Assembly: GCA_958295665.1 (NCBI GenBank)
Contig: OY282560.1
Span: forward strand, 268,127,315-268,191,314
Direction of reading: 5' to 3'
Source of the DNA: Tipula vernalis
Lineage: Eukaryota; Arthropoda; Insecta; Diptera; Tipulidae
DNA length: 64,000 nucleotides
The position numbers were made by a program, and so were the translations under genes. A model generated the notes under the pieces. The model worked only from the letters and a program-made list of their open reading frames with translations, did no database searches and had not been told where the DNA came from. Shown one piece after another: positions 34,656 to 46,985 of this stretch (position 1 is its first letter; every line of letters starts with the position of its first letter).

Positions 34656-35780
34656 TTAAGTTTTGCTTGAAGAACATCCTTTGGCATATTTTTACTTTCT
34701 TTGACTCTAGTAAAATAAAGTATAGTAATCATGAAAATTTTGGACCTTGAAATTTTTAGAGATTTATCTGTTTTGAGGTCGCCTGAGTCCGAAAAAGTGG
34801 GTTTCGAAATGGTGTCTGTCTGTGTTCTCTCTACAGCCCAGATGGTTTAACCAATCGAACTGAAACTTCAGATTTAAGCTTTTTTGATAAATTGGGAGGT
34901 CCCAGTGAATTTTACTCCAAATCTGCAAACCGGAAGTGGCCACTCCCTTGGGCTAGAAAATTTATTTTGCAAATATTTTAAAAAGTATAAGATTTATAAA
35001 AAAACTAGGTACTTAATACAAAATGTTTCCAAAAATTAAAAAAAAAAAAATTAAATTTCTTCTTCTTAAAATTCGCTGTTCGTAAAAGAAAGCCGTATAT
35101 TGGCCACATCTCCATTTCTTATTCGCTCTAATGGTTCCAACTACATGCGTTTTTTCCTCCAACAAAGACTATGCCATTTCGTAGCTGGTGTAAAGATTGT
35201 CGATGTACAAAGTTCTACCTTCATTGAAAATCAATTCAGATAGCTCCATTCATACATTTTTTGCCAGTCTAGTTTCACGTGCTAAAGATGCAGATTTTCC
35301 AGTGTAGACTTTAAAACCCCAGGTATGGCCATCAACTGAGCACAGCTTGAATATATTTATTTGGAATATATTGTCTAAAAACTAGGCGGCCCCTCCATGG
35401 CACGAGAATTTCATCTATCACGAAATCTTCCTCCGGGTAAACCAACAATTTAAACTTTTTTGTATCATATTAATAAGTGGTTGTATTTTTCGCAGTCTGT
35501 TTAATTATTAACAATGTGTGAGACATTATCGTGAGTGGAACTGTCATATCACCGTTTTGTGACCAAGTGTGTACTAAACACATACATATCATCAAACCGA
35601 GGAATTTTTTAATTTCTTCGGGATCTGTTTCAGTCTACTGATTTATCCTGGCGTGCTTTGTTTCTGGTTGCGATGCAATAGATTGCTCTGCAAATGTATT
35701 GGTTTCAATAACAATGTGGTTTATAACTTCATCATTAGCAATACAAATAAAAACAACAAAATAAAACATAAATCATTATT
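34656..35780 (-). pseudogene. piggyBac-like transposase remnant 2, interrupted by a ~420-bp insertion
   Basis: The minus strand reads from about 35780: EIKKFLGLMICMCLVHTWSQ, then FVIDEILVPWRGRLVFRQYI, CSVDGHTWGFKVYTGKS and GRTLYIDNLYTSYEMA, ending GTIRANKK near 35123. The next expected residues, NMPKDVLQAKLKK, appear at about 34715-34670. Between them is about 420 bp of unrelated sequence flanked by TTTCTT (34696-34701 and 35115-35120), a likely 6-bp target duplication. Stops and frameshifts are frequent. Unlike remnant 1, the IDNLYTS Asp is retained. The two remnants are related but not recent copies of one another. Confidence 0.78.
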
Positions 35781-36690
35781 GTATGAACACTCCTTTAAAA
35801 AAAAACACTTTATGCAATTTAAGTAAAAAATTAAGTAATTTACACAAAAAAAAAAAATAAAAATCAGCAATACTTACATTAGATCCGTTTCAGCAGCGGC
35901 TTTTTGTTACGAGCACTAATGTCGGGTTCGGCTAATTTGCACTAAATTCATTCATATACGTCCAATTGCACAATGATAGATGAGACAAGTTTCGAGGAAA
36001 AGAGCGCAAAACAAAATTTTTCGGTAATGCAGAATGGCTTCATATTAAATGCCACCTTTATCTCATTTTCGGCATTTTTCGAGATACGTTCTAATATCAC
36101 CATTAATAACTGAGTTTGCTTAGTGATAAAAAATAAATTCAGCTTTCTATCATATTTGTAAGGCATGGCCTAACATGAAAATATTTGTTTTAAATTTCAC
36201 GGGAAGCCATGGCTAAAAAGAGTCACCCAAATTACAAGAGACGTAATACCGAAACGAAAATACACGAAATATGGAGAAGGAAGACTTAATTTTAAAATTA
36301 GAATAAAATCCTCCCTTTTCCAGAATAATTTAAAATTAATCTTCCTTTTCCACAAATTCTAGAAAATAAAGGTTTAATTTAAATTAGATCGCTTAAAATT
36401 GTTGGGGATGTTAATCAAAGCATTCCTATATATTTGAGCCGTCAGCATCAAATTCGAATTTAATATAAGGGGGATATATTGTAGAAAGACAAAAAAAAAT
36501 GGAGTTTTCATACAAATCATATGAAAAGTTATGTTTTTTTAATATTGTTTTTCTTAAATGAAAAATGTTACAAAAAAGAATTTTGATTTCTACGTTATCA
36601 AGAAGAAGAGTTGATAAATATATGATTTGAAAATAAATTAATAAAATCTTGTTCGTAGATATTTAATTAATGTTTTACTAAAACCCCTGC
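35781..36690. other. Gene-free stretch with one half of an inverted repeat
   Basis: It includes the 36408-36480 block that is found inverted at 39119-39202. The minus-strand ORF at 35948-36166 has no domain I recognise; it may be a decayed N-terminal part of the piggyBac remnant. Confidence 0.4.
36408..36480 (+). repeat. Inverted repeat block, left copy
   Basis: It reads CAAAGCATTCCTATATATTT, then GCCGTCAGCATCA, then TAAGGGGGATATATT. The reverse complement of 39119-39202 has the same words in the same order (AAAGCATTCCTAAATATACA, GCCGTCAGTATCA, ATGGGGGATACATT). The pair encloses the RNase H-bearing LINE fragment. Confidence 0.65.
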
Positions 36691-38285
36691 AGATTCGCAA
36701 TACAGTAGGGGAAAGAATGCAACAAGCCCTAGAGGTAGTAAATGATTGGTGCACGGAGGTGGGCCTTTTGGTAAATCCTAACAAGGTCAACTGCACTCTC
36801 TTTACTAACCGAAGGAAAACTGTCCTTCCGCCGATAGCCCTGGGGGGGGGGGTAACTCTCCAACTGTCGACGGAGGTTAAATATCTGGGTGTCGTACTTC
36901 ATCAGAAATTGACATGGAATATCCACTTACATCATATAACAAACAAGGCGAATAAGGCCTACTTCACCTGCCAAAGGATGATTGGCAAAACGTGGGGGTG
37001 AGCCCACAAAAGTTGGTTTGGCTCTACCGGGCCGTCATAAGACCCATGGTCTCTTACGTGGCGTTTGTGTGGTGGCGAAAGACGGAGCAGACTGGTGCAC
37101 GGAGAATACTGGACAAGATCCAGAGGTTAATCTGTGTGGGTGCAACTGGAGCATTGAGGACTTGTCCAACAGCTGCCTTTGAGAGAATACTGGGGTTCTA
37201 TCCACTGCACTAACACAATTAAAAAGTAGCCGGTTCAAGAGGTCTAAGCCTAAATATTATAGCCAAAATTAAAACCATAAGGCCAGGACACAACAGTATC
37301 CTACATAAATTAAATTTTAAGGAGGAATTGATCCAACTATCGGATTTGATGGTAAAGACAATCGACTGTCGGAGGAATTTTACCATTAGTTTTCCGGATA
37401 GGGCACTGGTAGAGAATATTATCTCCTCCCTCCCCCGCCATGCTTCTGTATGGTATACGGATTGGTCAAAAACAGACGGGGGTACCGGGGCAGGGATAGT
37501 CGGGCCCGACCTAGAACTATGCATAACAATGTGTGATTCAATGTCTCAAACAGAAATACAAGAAGACCGAGATCTATATAATCTCGGACAGCTAGGCAGC
37601 TCTGCTAGTCTTACGAGCTTCAGTTCAACTCGAAATTGATCTGGAGCTGCTACTGTAATTTATTAGAACTGGGTAAAGCAAACAAAGTCACCCTTTTGTG
37701 GTCTCCTGGCCACTCCACCATTAAAGGAAATGAGGCAGAAGACCGATGTACAAAAATGGGAGCAAGCCGAGATTTCCTGGGTCCCAGTCCTTGTATTGCT
37801 TTTTCCAAGACCCACTTGGCAGAGGTATAAGGGACTGGGAGCAGAACTATAGGAAATTACTCTGGGAGTCCTCCATTGGGAGAGACAGGCCAAGAAATTA
37901 TTCAGTTATAATATTATACTCCTGAGAGAGGCACCGAGGATGGACCGCCAATCCCTAAGATCCCTTATCTGGTTTTTAACAGGGCACGGCCCTTTTAACG
38001 GCCATCTACCTAAAATGGGAAGATGCCTTATGGGCCAGTGCAGATTCTGTGACTTCGGTAAGGAGACATCGGAACACCTACTCTTCACATGCGATGCTAT
38101 CATCCTAGAAAGATTCAGGTTCAATGCGTACATAATCCAGTGGCCTAACGCAGACCCACTGGATATGCATCAGGTAGCGGCATTTATCAAGGACATAGAC
38201 CTATCTCTAGGGATGCACAATAGGCCTCAATGGTCGCAGTGCTCTGGGCAACAAACACTCACCCTTTTTTTTAAAAAAAAAAAAA
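36690..38285 (+). mobile_element. 5'-truncated LINE with RNase H (I/R1-type group)
   Basis: Coding begins just after where the RT catalytic motif should be (RMQQALEVVNDWCTEVGLLV) and continues VKYLGVVLHQKLTWNIHLHH, MVSYVAFVWWRK and ARRILDKIQRLICVGATGAL. After a shift near 37210, an RNase H domain follows: YTDWSKTDGGTGAGI (about 37455), then a frame break near 37640, and LLWSPGHSTIKGNEAEDR (about 37700). The end has a CCHC-like CRFCDFGKETSEHLLFTC (about 38040-38090). An A-run at 38272-38285 is probably the poly(A) tail. The RNase H separates it from the Jockey-type LINEs in this window. It is truncated and frameshifted, so inactive. Confidence 0.85.
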
Positions 38286-38717
38286 ACTTTATTTACAAAC
38301 ACATCTTTACACCTAATGACGTCACACCTTTCGTTCATGTTTCTTTTTAATAAAAAAATGTCGATATATAGCAAAGAGTTTAAACTAAAGAGGAGAAACA
38401 AACTTTTTTTTTCTTACATGTAAAAATACCATTTAGTTTTTATTGTTGTTAAAGCGTGATTGTGCGTTATTTGTTTATTTCTGGTCTATTGTATTTGAAA
38501 GTCTTTGATAAATAGTAAGTAAGATCTCAGGTCATTGATTTCGTTTTTATAATTTTAAACTGTGTTATTTACATAGACATACAAAGAAAAAGTAAATTTG
38601 TACAATTTTATTTTAATTATATTAATCAAATTACTAAATTTAGGTTATTGGTTTTAAAATATGTTATACTCAAAGGTTTGATTTAATATATGATTTTAAT
38701 ACGAGTATGTTCCGAAG

Positions 38718-38898
38718 ATTGTAAGAGAATTCAATCCAGTTTCGAACTGATGAGCTTATGATTATGAAAAAATCAATCTTCTCATCAGGCCGCGGCGACT
38801 GGACTGATTATACCACAATTTACATTCTATATATACAGAATGTGCTGTGCGTTAAGTATTAGCGAATCATAACTAATACAGATGAATTCTCTTACAAT
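38718..38898. repeat. 181-bp element with perfect 16-bp inverted ends
   Basis: ATTGTAAGAGAATTCA at 38718-38733 is exactly mirrored at 38883-38898. The interior is non-coding and relatively GC-rich for this region (GGCCGCGGCGACTGGAC). It may be a MITE. No target duplication was visible. Confidence 0.5.
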
Positions 38899-39118
38899 TT
38901 TTTTTCCTTCTTCACAATATTCACACAGCTCTATTTCTGTGTACGCTAATTTTTACTTTATTAATTTTTTGTTGAATATTAATTAATTCATGTAATATCT
39001 AATATGCTACCGGTGGTTAGACCATTTTAACTGTGTTTCGATTAACACGAGAAGTATATTAGTATTTACGAACAGTAATTCAACGAAACCGACTAATAGA
39101 CGTTGGGAAATCGTAAAA

Positions 39119-39202
39119 TGTATCCCCCATAAATTAAGCTTCTTTTAAAATTGGTCTGATACTGACGGCTTGTATATTTAGGAATGCTTTGTTTTAATCA
39201 TA
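39119..39202 (-). repeat. Inverted repeat block, right copy
   Basis: Partner of 36408-36480 in opposite orientation, with the words TATCCCCCAT, TACTGACGGC and AGGAATGCTTT. Similarity is interrupted but collinear over about 75-85 bp. Confidence 0.62.
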
Positions 39203-39712
39203 CTTAGCTTAAGTGAAAAACGTACTTTTCTCCGAACTTATTTTTTTATTTGTACTGAATCTTTATTTCCTTACATAATATTTTGATCGCCGAACATTAT
39301 TAAAGATTTAAAACACAGAACTAAACAATAAATTAAATAAACGAATAACAATAAAAATTAATCAAAATTGAATTATTTTTAAATGAAGCACCAATCTTTT
39401 AAACGCTTTATCAAATCGATATCCACCAGAATGTCTTTAAATTCGAAAATATTTTGAATTTTTGCTCGATATCCTTGGATATAAATGATAAAGAATCGCT
39501 TTCTGTCGGCTTAATTTTGTATTTAATACTAATTGTCGAAATGGGTGTATCACGTGTGTGCTTTAAAATAGGCAACATGTGTTCCCCACTTCATAATTGT
39601 GTAAGAATTTTAAATTTGTAAACGATGTTAGGACATATTTTGATTTAATTTATGTCGTTTTTTGTAATTAAATTAGATAGATTTAAAAAATTGTAGTTAT
39701 ATCATACTATAT

Positions 39713-40280
39713 AGGGTGGACCAATAAGAGTTTCAACATGTGAATAGTAAATCAAAAATTATTGCTTTGTAATAATTTTAATTTCTTTATTGATTCATCC
39801 TTATTGATCGATAAAAATTATGTGCGAAAGATAATATCGGTGGGACATACCAATCCGTCTGTCTAAATTTAGGGTGACTGGAATTGGATGATATACATAG
39901 ATGTGGACGATATGTGGTCTCATCAAGACGGTCATATGCTACACAGCAAATGCAACAACACACTGCATCAACATTATCTCGCAAAACAGCGAGATCGTGC
40001 GATTTGACGCCCTTCGACTTCTTTCTTTGGGGCTATCTTTATCTTTTAGGTCTATGCCTATAAGCCAGCAACAATTCAAGAGCTGAAGGGCGTGATAATA
40101 AGGCATATTTTTGGAATAGAGGAGCAATTATGCCGGGAATATTTGGCTGATATTATCTTTCACACACAATTGTTATCGATCAATAAACAAGATTCAATAA
40201 AGAAATCAAAATCATTCCATATTGCGTTGGATTTTTTATTTATTATTGACATTGTGAAACTCTTATTGGGCCCCGTCCTT
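39713..40280. mobile_element. mariner-like deletion derivative with ~110-bp inverted repeats
   Basis: The outer ends GGGTGGACCAATAAGAGTTT and its mirror AAACTCTTATTGGGCCCCGT match apart from a small difference. Complementarity extends inward through ATTTCTTTATTGA...TTATTGATCGATAA. Between the repeats, plus-strand text includes DLTPFDFFLWGYL (about 40000-40035), the conserved C-terminal part of mariner-family DDE transposases. Most of the transposase is missing. A TA duplication is plausible at the left (TA|GGGTGG) but not clean at the right. Confidence 0.75.
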
Positions 40281-42683
40281 TATATTATGTAACAGAATGG
40301 TGCTTCATTTTAAAGAATTCAAATTTATATCGTTTTTGGTTGCTGATAGTCTGCTACGGTCATTAAGCTATCAATACTACTCCTGAAGCTTTACGAATAA
40401 GAAAACGAAAGCCTGCAAATTGTTTACGAGAAAAAAATTATCTTGAAAACTTTATATTGATAGTTTTGTAGCACTGTCGTGGATCGTTTTGTAAAACTTG
40501 GGGTTTATCCTGATTGCCTATGCATCTGTTGTGTTGTAGTCGAGATTACTGTTGGCCACTAAAAGCCTCTTTCTCATGCATGAGAAATGCGCCTATGATT
40601 TTAAGCATCCTTTCTTTAGATATTTTTTACAATTAATCACTACCAGGGGAATGGATTTCTTCGGCTACTATTAAACGTAATTGGAAATTTTTAGAAATAA
40701 CTACGTCTAGTTCTGATATATTTCTGATGCTGTCTGATTTCACAGCCAGTTAGTTCACAATTGGAGATTGGTGTGGTGATATGCAATTATGTCACCGTCT
40801 GATGGACTGTTATTCTTTGCTGATGGGTGTGTTTGCGAAGGTAATGCCACGCCAGTAAGCGTATTTTCTGACAATATGCCTTTAAATATATGTCGCTCAG
40901 CTTAGAATTTTGTGGGTTTTCTTTTATGTGCTTATGATATCATAAAATGTGCTACTACACAAAAGGCAAGTCTGTGTTTGCGTGTCTTTGTGCTCTACAT
41001 TTATTTTGGTTCCAAAACCCTTCCCTCCCCTTTTTCAGTACAATTGAGGCCTAATTAACCTCAGTACTTGTAGCAAATGAAGCTGTATTAAGAAGAGATG
41101 GATGGGAAAACGTCGCGCTTGCTTTGATAATTCACATTTTAAATTTTATCAAGTTTCTAACTTATTGACTCACAGCCTTAGAAGTTATATTGAGCTAGCA
41201 TTATTAAATATTGAATAATCAACGAGATATTTTGCCAGATAGATGCTTTTATTTATAAATAATAATTTTGACAAAATTAAAATTGGTTTTAATTGGAAGA
41301 ATTCCATCGGTAAATAGCTGTTACTGACTCCGTAATATGAATTAAGAAAACATGTAGACTTTTGATAAGAAAATGTAATAGTTTAAAATATATTAAAGTT
41401 AGCTAAATATTTAATTTTAACATCCGCTTGAACGGAAATTTTAAATATGTAATTGTATTATTTATAACAATGTTAAATTTCTTTGTAGTCTAAATTATCA
41501 ATATTTTGTTACATGAGTATGAGGAAACGACTTTGTTTCTACTCTGAACATCATAATAGAATTCTCTAATTTTTTCCTATATACTAATACCAGGTTTCCA
41601 TCGTCATAGTATAATAGCATAATTGTATTATACTGTTATACTATGATGATGGAAACCCGAAGTTGATAACATAATAGTTTATTATAATATTTCATTATAC
41701 TAGCTATTAAAAATATAATGGGTGGAGTGAATAAAAAAAGTGTTTACTTCTAAGAACTTACTTTCAAGTAAAAGAATTTGGTAGCGAAAGCGTGAATAAC
41801 ATTTTACTTTTACTGTAAAGTACAAACTGGGAAATTTTTCGAGTAACTACTTTTTGACAATATCCTACTTCAAATTTTTCAAGTAGTTACTATTATGAAA
41901 TCTCTAATCTCAAAAATATTAAATGTTATTGATTTGTTGAAGTGAGTTATACATTTTTTTCATCACGATATTAAATTAAACTTAATTATTGACATTGTAT
42001 TTTTCTAACAAAAAAGGTAAAAGAGTGATTTTTATAAAATTATATTGAATTGTGGGTACTTTGTAGGTTGAATTCGTATCGGCTTTAAAAAAGTATCCAA
42101 TTCTGCTTGGTAAATCTTAATTACCGAATAATAAAAAGGAAAAGGGTGACGCAGTAGTGAAGGTGAATCGATGATTATCGGAAAACGTTGATAAAATAAA
42201 CTGCCTGGGAAATAAACAAATTATACTAAAAACTTGGGAACTGGAGTTTTTAGATTTGTTGGAATGTAATTCCAACCATACATTCAAACAAAGGGAAGGT
42301 TAGTCTTGAGTTTGTGTTGTGTGTTTGTTGTATTGTAGCATTCGTTTTATGTAGTTTGTATGGGTGTACTTGTATAGATGAGCACTGTGGCTGTATGTCT
42401 GTATAATTATTTTTGTTTTTAGGTGCTCTTTCTGTAGGATTATCAATGTTAGCACCTAAAAATACAACGGACGATATTCCAAGCCGTCCCTAAAAGTTCA
42501 AAGTCATTAAAATCGTCGTTGTACTGTCAGATGAGGCGCATAGCAAGATTAGTTCTCTTGAAGCAGTTGGAGGTGTTAAAGCTACAGAAAGAAACATACA
42601 CCTAAATTGATGGACATTTAGTTTAAGAAGGTTGACTTTTTTGTAATAATACGACTGATAAATAATTCCCGTCTAAAATTATT
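40281..42683. other. Gene-free AT-rich stretch
   Basis: No supported coding sequence. It contains the foldback at 41593-41657. The last 250 bp before 42684 may include decayed FLYWCH-type sequence upstream of the MULE remnant, but it is not readable in one frame. Confidence 0.45.
41593..41657. repeat. 65-bp foldback (25-bp arms)
   Basis: GGTTTCCATCGTCATAGTAT continuing to 41617 is complementary to 41633-41657 with two mismatches, around a 15-base AT loop. It may be a tiny MITE or the fused ends of a deleted element. Confidence 0.8.
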
Positions 42684-43675
42684 TTGTCGAGCGAGCTAAA
42701 TTGCAATGCCGATGTCCGTAAACAGACCCCAAGCAAGGCTGCTCAGAAAATAAAGGGTATGTTTAGTGAGCCCCAAAATTTGGCTGATATTGTTATTCCT
42801 GAGGAAATTAAAAATATTGAAGGTAAAGCTTTCATTCTGTCTGATGAAAAATTCGGCAGAGAAGGCAATATAATTTTTGGAACGCTTCTTAGTCTAACAC
42901 ATTTGACAAATGCGGGATTTTGGATTATCGATGGAACTTTCGCTGTGATTCCAATTATCATGCGGCAATTGCTCACTATTTGCGTTATGGTTCATGGAAC
43001 GCTTATTCCAATTATATATTGCTTAAGGTCGAGCAAAAAAATAAGTGCGTATGATACATTTTTTTTATTCCATTTCTGGTTTGTGTTCCTTCAATGGACT
43101 TGATCCAAACCTAAAAATAATCATGACCGATTTTGAAAAAAAAATTTCCATTTACTTTTTTCATTTTGGGCAAATTCTGTGGAGGAAAGTACAGTCAGTT
43201 GGACTGCAACGCAGATAAGGTTGTGATACAAAATTTTCTATCTGCGTTCGAATACTGAAATAATTGGCGTTTATGGACCCAGATGAAATACCTAAAGCAT
43301 TCAAATGCGTAATACCATACCTGTCGAAAATGGCTAAAGAAAAATTATATTGAAACATCATCACCGTACTATCCCTCTCATTCTGCAGTATTGTAGAACG
43401 ATTTCAATTTGCATTGCCAACAACTCAAAATAATATTGAAGCTTGGCATCGCCGCTTGCAAGTTGTGATCGGTCACAAATATGCCGGTGTTATCGAATTG
43501 AAAAGTGCTACAAAAGCAGTATGTTCACGTGTCTATCATTGTGGAGAAGGCCAAGATTGAGGAGAACCCACCGAAAAAAGAAAGTCGAATCAAAAGAATT
43601 TTGGAAAAAAATGAATATTTAACAGTTGAGATTTTAAGTAGTTTAGCTACAAATTGTTATTTCCCTGAAATAAAT
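42684..43675 (+). pseudogene. MULE-type transposase remnant
   Basis: There is no ATG; the open frame begins at a TTG codon at 42684, so the start is missing. A MULE transposase core follows: IPEEIKNIEGKAFILSDEKF, IIFGTLLSLTHLTNAGFWII and DGTF (first catalytic Asp), then GTLIPIIYCL. After a shift near 43090, KIIMTDFEK carries the second Asp. FHFGQILWRKVQSVGLQRR follows near 43160, and a late frame has NNIEAWHRRLQVVIGHKYAG (about 43425-43490), matching the C-terminal 'N-x-E-WHRR' motif of this group. Several stops and shifts are present. It is related to the FLYWCH/MULE proteins that are multi-copy in insects. Confidence 0.82.
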
Positions 43676-43729
43676 TAAAAAAATATTCATAAAAAACTTC
43701 ATTTCATTCATAGCCGCGGTGATCGATTG

Positions 43730-43915
43730 ATTGATTTTGAATGTACGACCAAGCATTTGGCAAGATCTCCCGGTAATTTTAAGAATTTTTACGCCGGACC
43801 CACCGTACACATTTTTTTACATTTACTTAGAAGCATTGGATAGGATTGTTAGTATAGAATTGAGATCGACCCGGTTACAAATACCTTGACGGTCAATTGT
43901 TTGTAGTTACATTTT
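43730..43915 (-). repeat. SINE-like repeat, third copy, inverted
   Basis: The reverse complement carries GTAACCGGGTCGA, CAATCCTATCCAATGCTT, GTGTACGG, CGGGAGATCTTGCC and GCTTGGTCGTACATTCAAAA and then (TCAA)n, in the same order as the tandem units at 32133-32940. It covers only the 3' half of the unit, so it is 5'-truncated, as expected for a retroposed copy. Confidence 0.75.
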
Positions 43916-46900
43916 TCCTACGGATTACTTTACTACATTTTTTCTAAGAACTTGAAGTAAATATTAATTCGTTATCAATTACCTCTTATATTTTGCCACC
44001 ACCTTACTTCCTCCGGCCGTTTTTGATTGGTTGATTGATTTTAAAATAACTAGTCCTACTCTCAATCATTTAAGTTTAAATTTAAGTTTATTTTAATTTC
44101 TATAAACCTGTTACAAATTAATCTTTAAGTACTACACAACCTTAATGTTAATATTAGTGTTCGTTTGCCTTGGCTGCTTCAGATTCCAGCGCCCGCCTTC
44201 GGAAATTTTTTGTTGCAGTATCATTAAGAGCTGTGTAAATTAATCTTTATGTACTACAATTAAATTAATATTAATATTCTGCACCGCCTGTCCAATAAAT
44301 ATAGATAAAGAACAAACAAGTTTCAATTTTATAAAAACACAAATCACTCTGCCGTCCCACCTTGATACCCCAAAAATCCATTAAAGCTATTAAATAGTAC
44401 ATACCATTCATTTATATGAATAAGTAAAGTAAATAAATAAGTTAGATAAATTATATTATATTAGTAACAGAGAATCAATCCGGCTCCAGACACCCAAGAT
44501 GCTAGCAGCTAGTGAGCCCGTTGGCAACAAATACAGTAAACAAGCCAGCACAAGGCAATGCAGCCTCCATCTGCAAGCCAAATTGCTATTTGTTCCCCCC
44601 AGGCTGAATCAGGTTTCTTTTTTTTTCTAAAATTCAGATCTGCATTAATCCCCAAATCGCCAATCATGCTCTTAATTAATTTATTTCTAAATTAAATTTA
44701 ACTTAATTTCCATAAACATACCATGAACTAACCCTTAAGAACCACAAGCAATTTACTCCTCTAAACCTTTTGCTACGCTTGAAAACCATCTAAATCCAGC
44801 TATCAACCATTTATATAAATCTAATTTTGTAGTCCATCAGGGTGACACCTGCATTCTGGAAACAACATCCGCTACTTTGCCGGCTTAGACCTCGGTACAC
44901 TTCCATGCGTTATAATCATTACCACTCTAAATTCCTGGGAATAAATTTAATTAGACTAGAATCAGCCGCCCATTCAAATGATCTTCGCCATACTGGCCCC
45001 TGCCGCAACTCACACTAAAGTTTACCTCAAACTGCTATTTTAATGAAGTGTTTCCGCAACCCGCGACCAAGACCACAGAAGCCCTCTCCGTGATGAACGC
45101 TGTCCTGCAATGAAGCACAATTAATGTCACCAGTCGCCAAAAACTAAAAGTCCAACTGCATTATCCACAAAAACTTCCCGTCTCTTTGATCGCAAGAGCG
45201 AAATTTAACGTTTTTTTTTAAATGTAAAAAGGCCACAAACACAATAAACCGACAACCAGAGCTGAATTGGCGAATCACTAATTTTATTTCCCCTTTCATT
45301 TATTCAATTCAAACTCTTAAAGCTAACCTCTCTCACTGTTTGTCGGTGGCAATTTCCCGAATAAGCTAAACTGCCTTACCTATGTTTGCTATGGAAAAAC
45401 ATCTCGATGCCTCTTATAGTGACACAGCTCATGTGTGTTTAATCGAGCATACACCATATTGTTACCTGTATCACCAAATTATTGCAAATTACAACCCTAA
45501 AAAGATGGGAAATTTCTAGAGATGGCAAACACCAAAATGTATGCAAAAGCCTCCAACACTAATAAACCAACAAACTGGCACGAATTATATAACAATTCAT
45601 TTATTTATTTATTTTTTATTTACGTACCAAAAATTCAAGCTGACTTCACTGAACGAATCCCGCTACTAACTTTTACTTATCAATAGTACTGCATCATCGA
45701 CAAATCCACCTCCATCTTTAGTCGTCAAGTCAAATAAATTATAATAAATATTATAACAGCCATAGACGGACCATTTCCAAATATTACAGTAGTTGTCTTT
45801 TCCAATTATATCGAAGCAAAACTGTAAACAAAGCAACCCACCCGAACAGGACTGACATCTTGACCCGAATTATAGAAGAAAAAACCCAATTTCAAAATTG
45901 CTAAGACTAACATCCCTAGAACGATTCCGCACTCCGCTTTCACGTCTCAAACTTTATCAAATCATCGATTAGTCAGCCTGTATCCCCGACCGCCCATCCA
46001 CTATGGAAAAGTATATCCATGACCATCCATAGTTACCACAACTTATTTGCGTTAAATGGTACCTGTATTTTATTTACCACTTTCACTAATACTAAAACAC
46101 CATTTGCTTTAAGGAAATTTTGGATCACCCTCTCTTAATATTGTTTGTGTGTTTTTCAATTCTTCCTGTTATGATTTTTTGTGTATTAATCATTTATTTC
46201 TAATTTAATTATGATCTCAGGTGCAATAAAGCCGGAGGAACGATGGCAAGGGACTAATGCGACATAGAGGGCGGTATTAAATAAACACAGCCGTCCTATA
46301 AGAAATTTTCAGTGACAGAATGTGATTCACGTTTCGCAATAGCTTTCCGGGTTAAATGGTCTCCTTCTCCATCGCTGCACTATAAATCACTACAAATGTA
46401 ACGTCTGCAATAAATTCTTACCTCTCCAGGAATATCGAATGATCTGTTCGTCAGCTCCACACTCAGGAGCAAACATTTGTTGTTTTTATGCGGTAAGATA
46501 TTCTCAACCCCTAATCCATTTTGACAAGATCACTGTGATTTTTGAAATAAACTTAACACCGCGCTATATAAAGAGCTGCTCAACCACGGTATCTTTGAAG
46601 TTAATTCTGACACGGCACTTAATAAATATTACCATTATCATTTAAGCTCGACCAAGTTGGGCTTAGTTAAGCGATTCCATAGTTTGGTTATTTATTTTAA
46701 TTCTGTTTATTTACTTTTACATTTTATTTTATTAGGTCCCCTCCGTAGCAATAAGCCTCTTTGGTGAATCATTTTATATTATTGCACATATTAACTTTTA
46801 TTTCGGCTGTATCCGACAGCACATGAACCGGTTTAATTTTATTGAACCAGCACTAACCCTTCAATCCGTTGTATCAAATTTCCTTAGGTTCGATCGTCGC

Positions 46901-46985
46901 ACTGTCATTGAATACTCGCATAGTGCACAGCTTCTGACTGAGCGAGTCGGCTAGAGCGAACAAGTCCATTTTACTCAGGCCACTG
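43916..46985. other. Gene-free stretch, unusually C-over-G on the plus strand
   Basis: No long ORF on either strand. Between about 44,450 and 46,100 the plus strand is visibly richer in C than in G, unlike the surrounding AT-rich DNA. It could include the missing 3' part or LTR of the BEL/Pao element that begins at 46986, but I found no LTR ends or integrase motifs. Confidence 0.4.

Larger units (their letters stand above)
38286..39712. other. Gene-free AT-rich stretch with small repeats
   Basis: It contains the 181-bp inverted-repeat element at 38718-38898 and the right-hand inverted block at 39119-39202. No coding sequence is supported. Confidence 0.45.

Noticed and set aside
46725..46760. 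Polypurine tract and LTR start for BEL copy 2
   Set aside because: A purine-rich GGAGGGGA is present on the minus strand, but no LTR copy could be matched near 50.1-50.9 kb.
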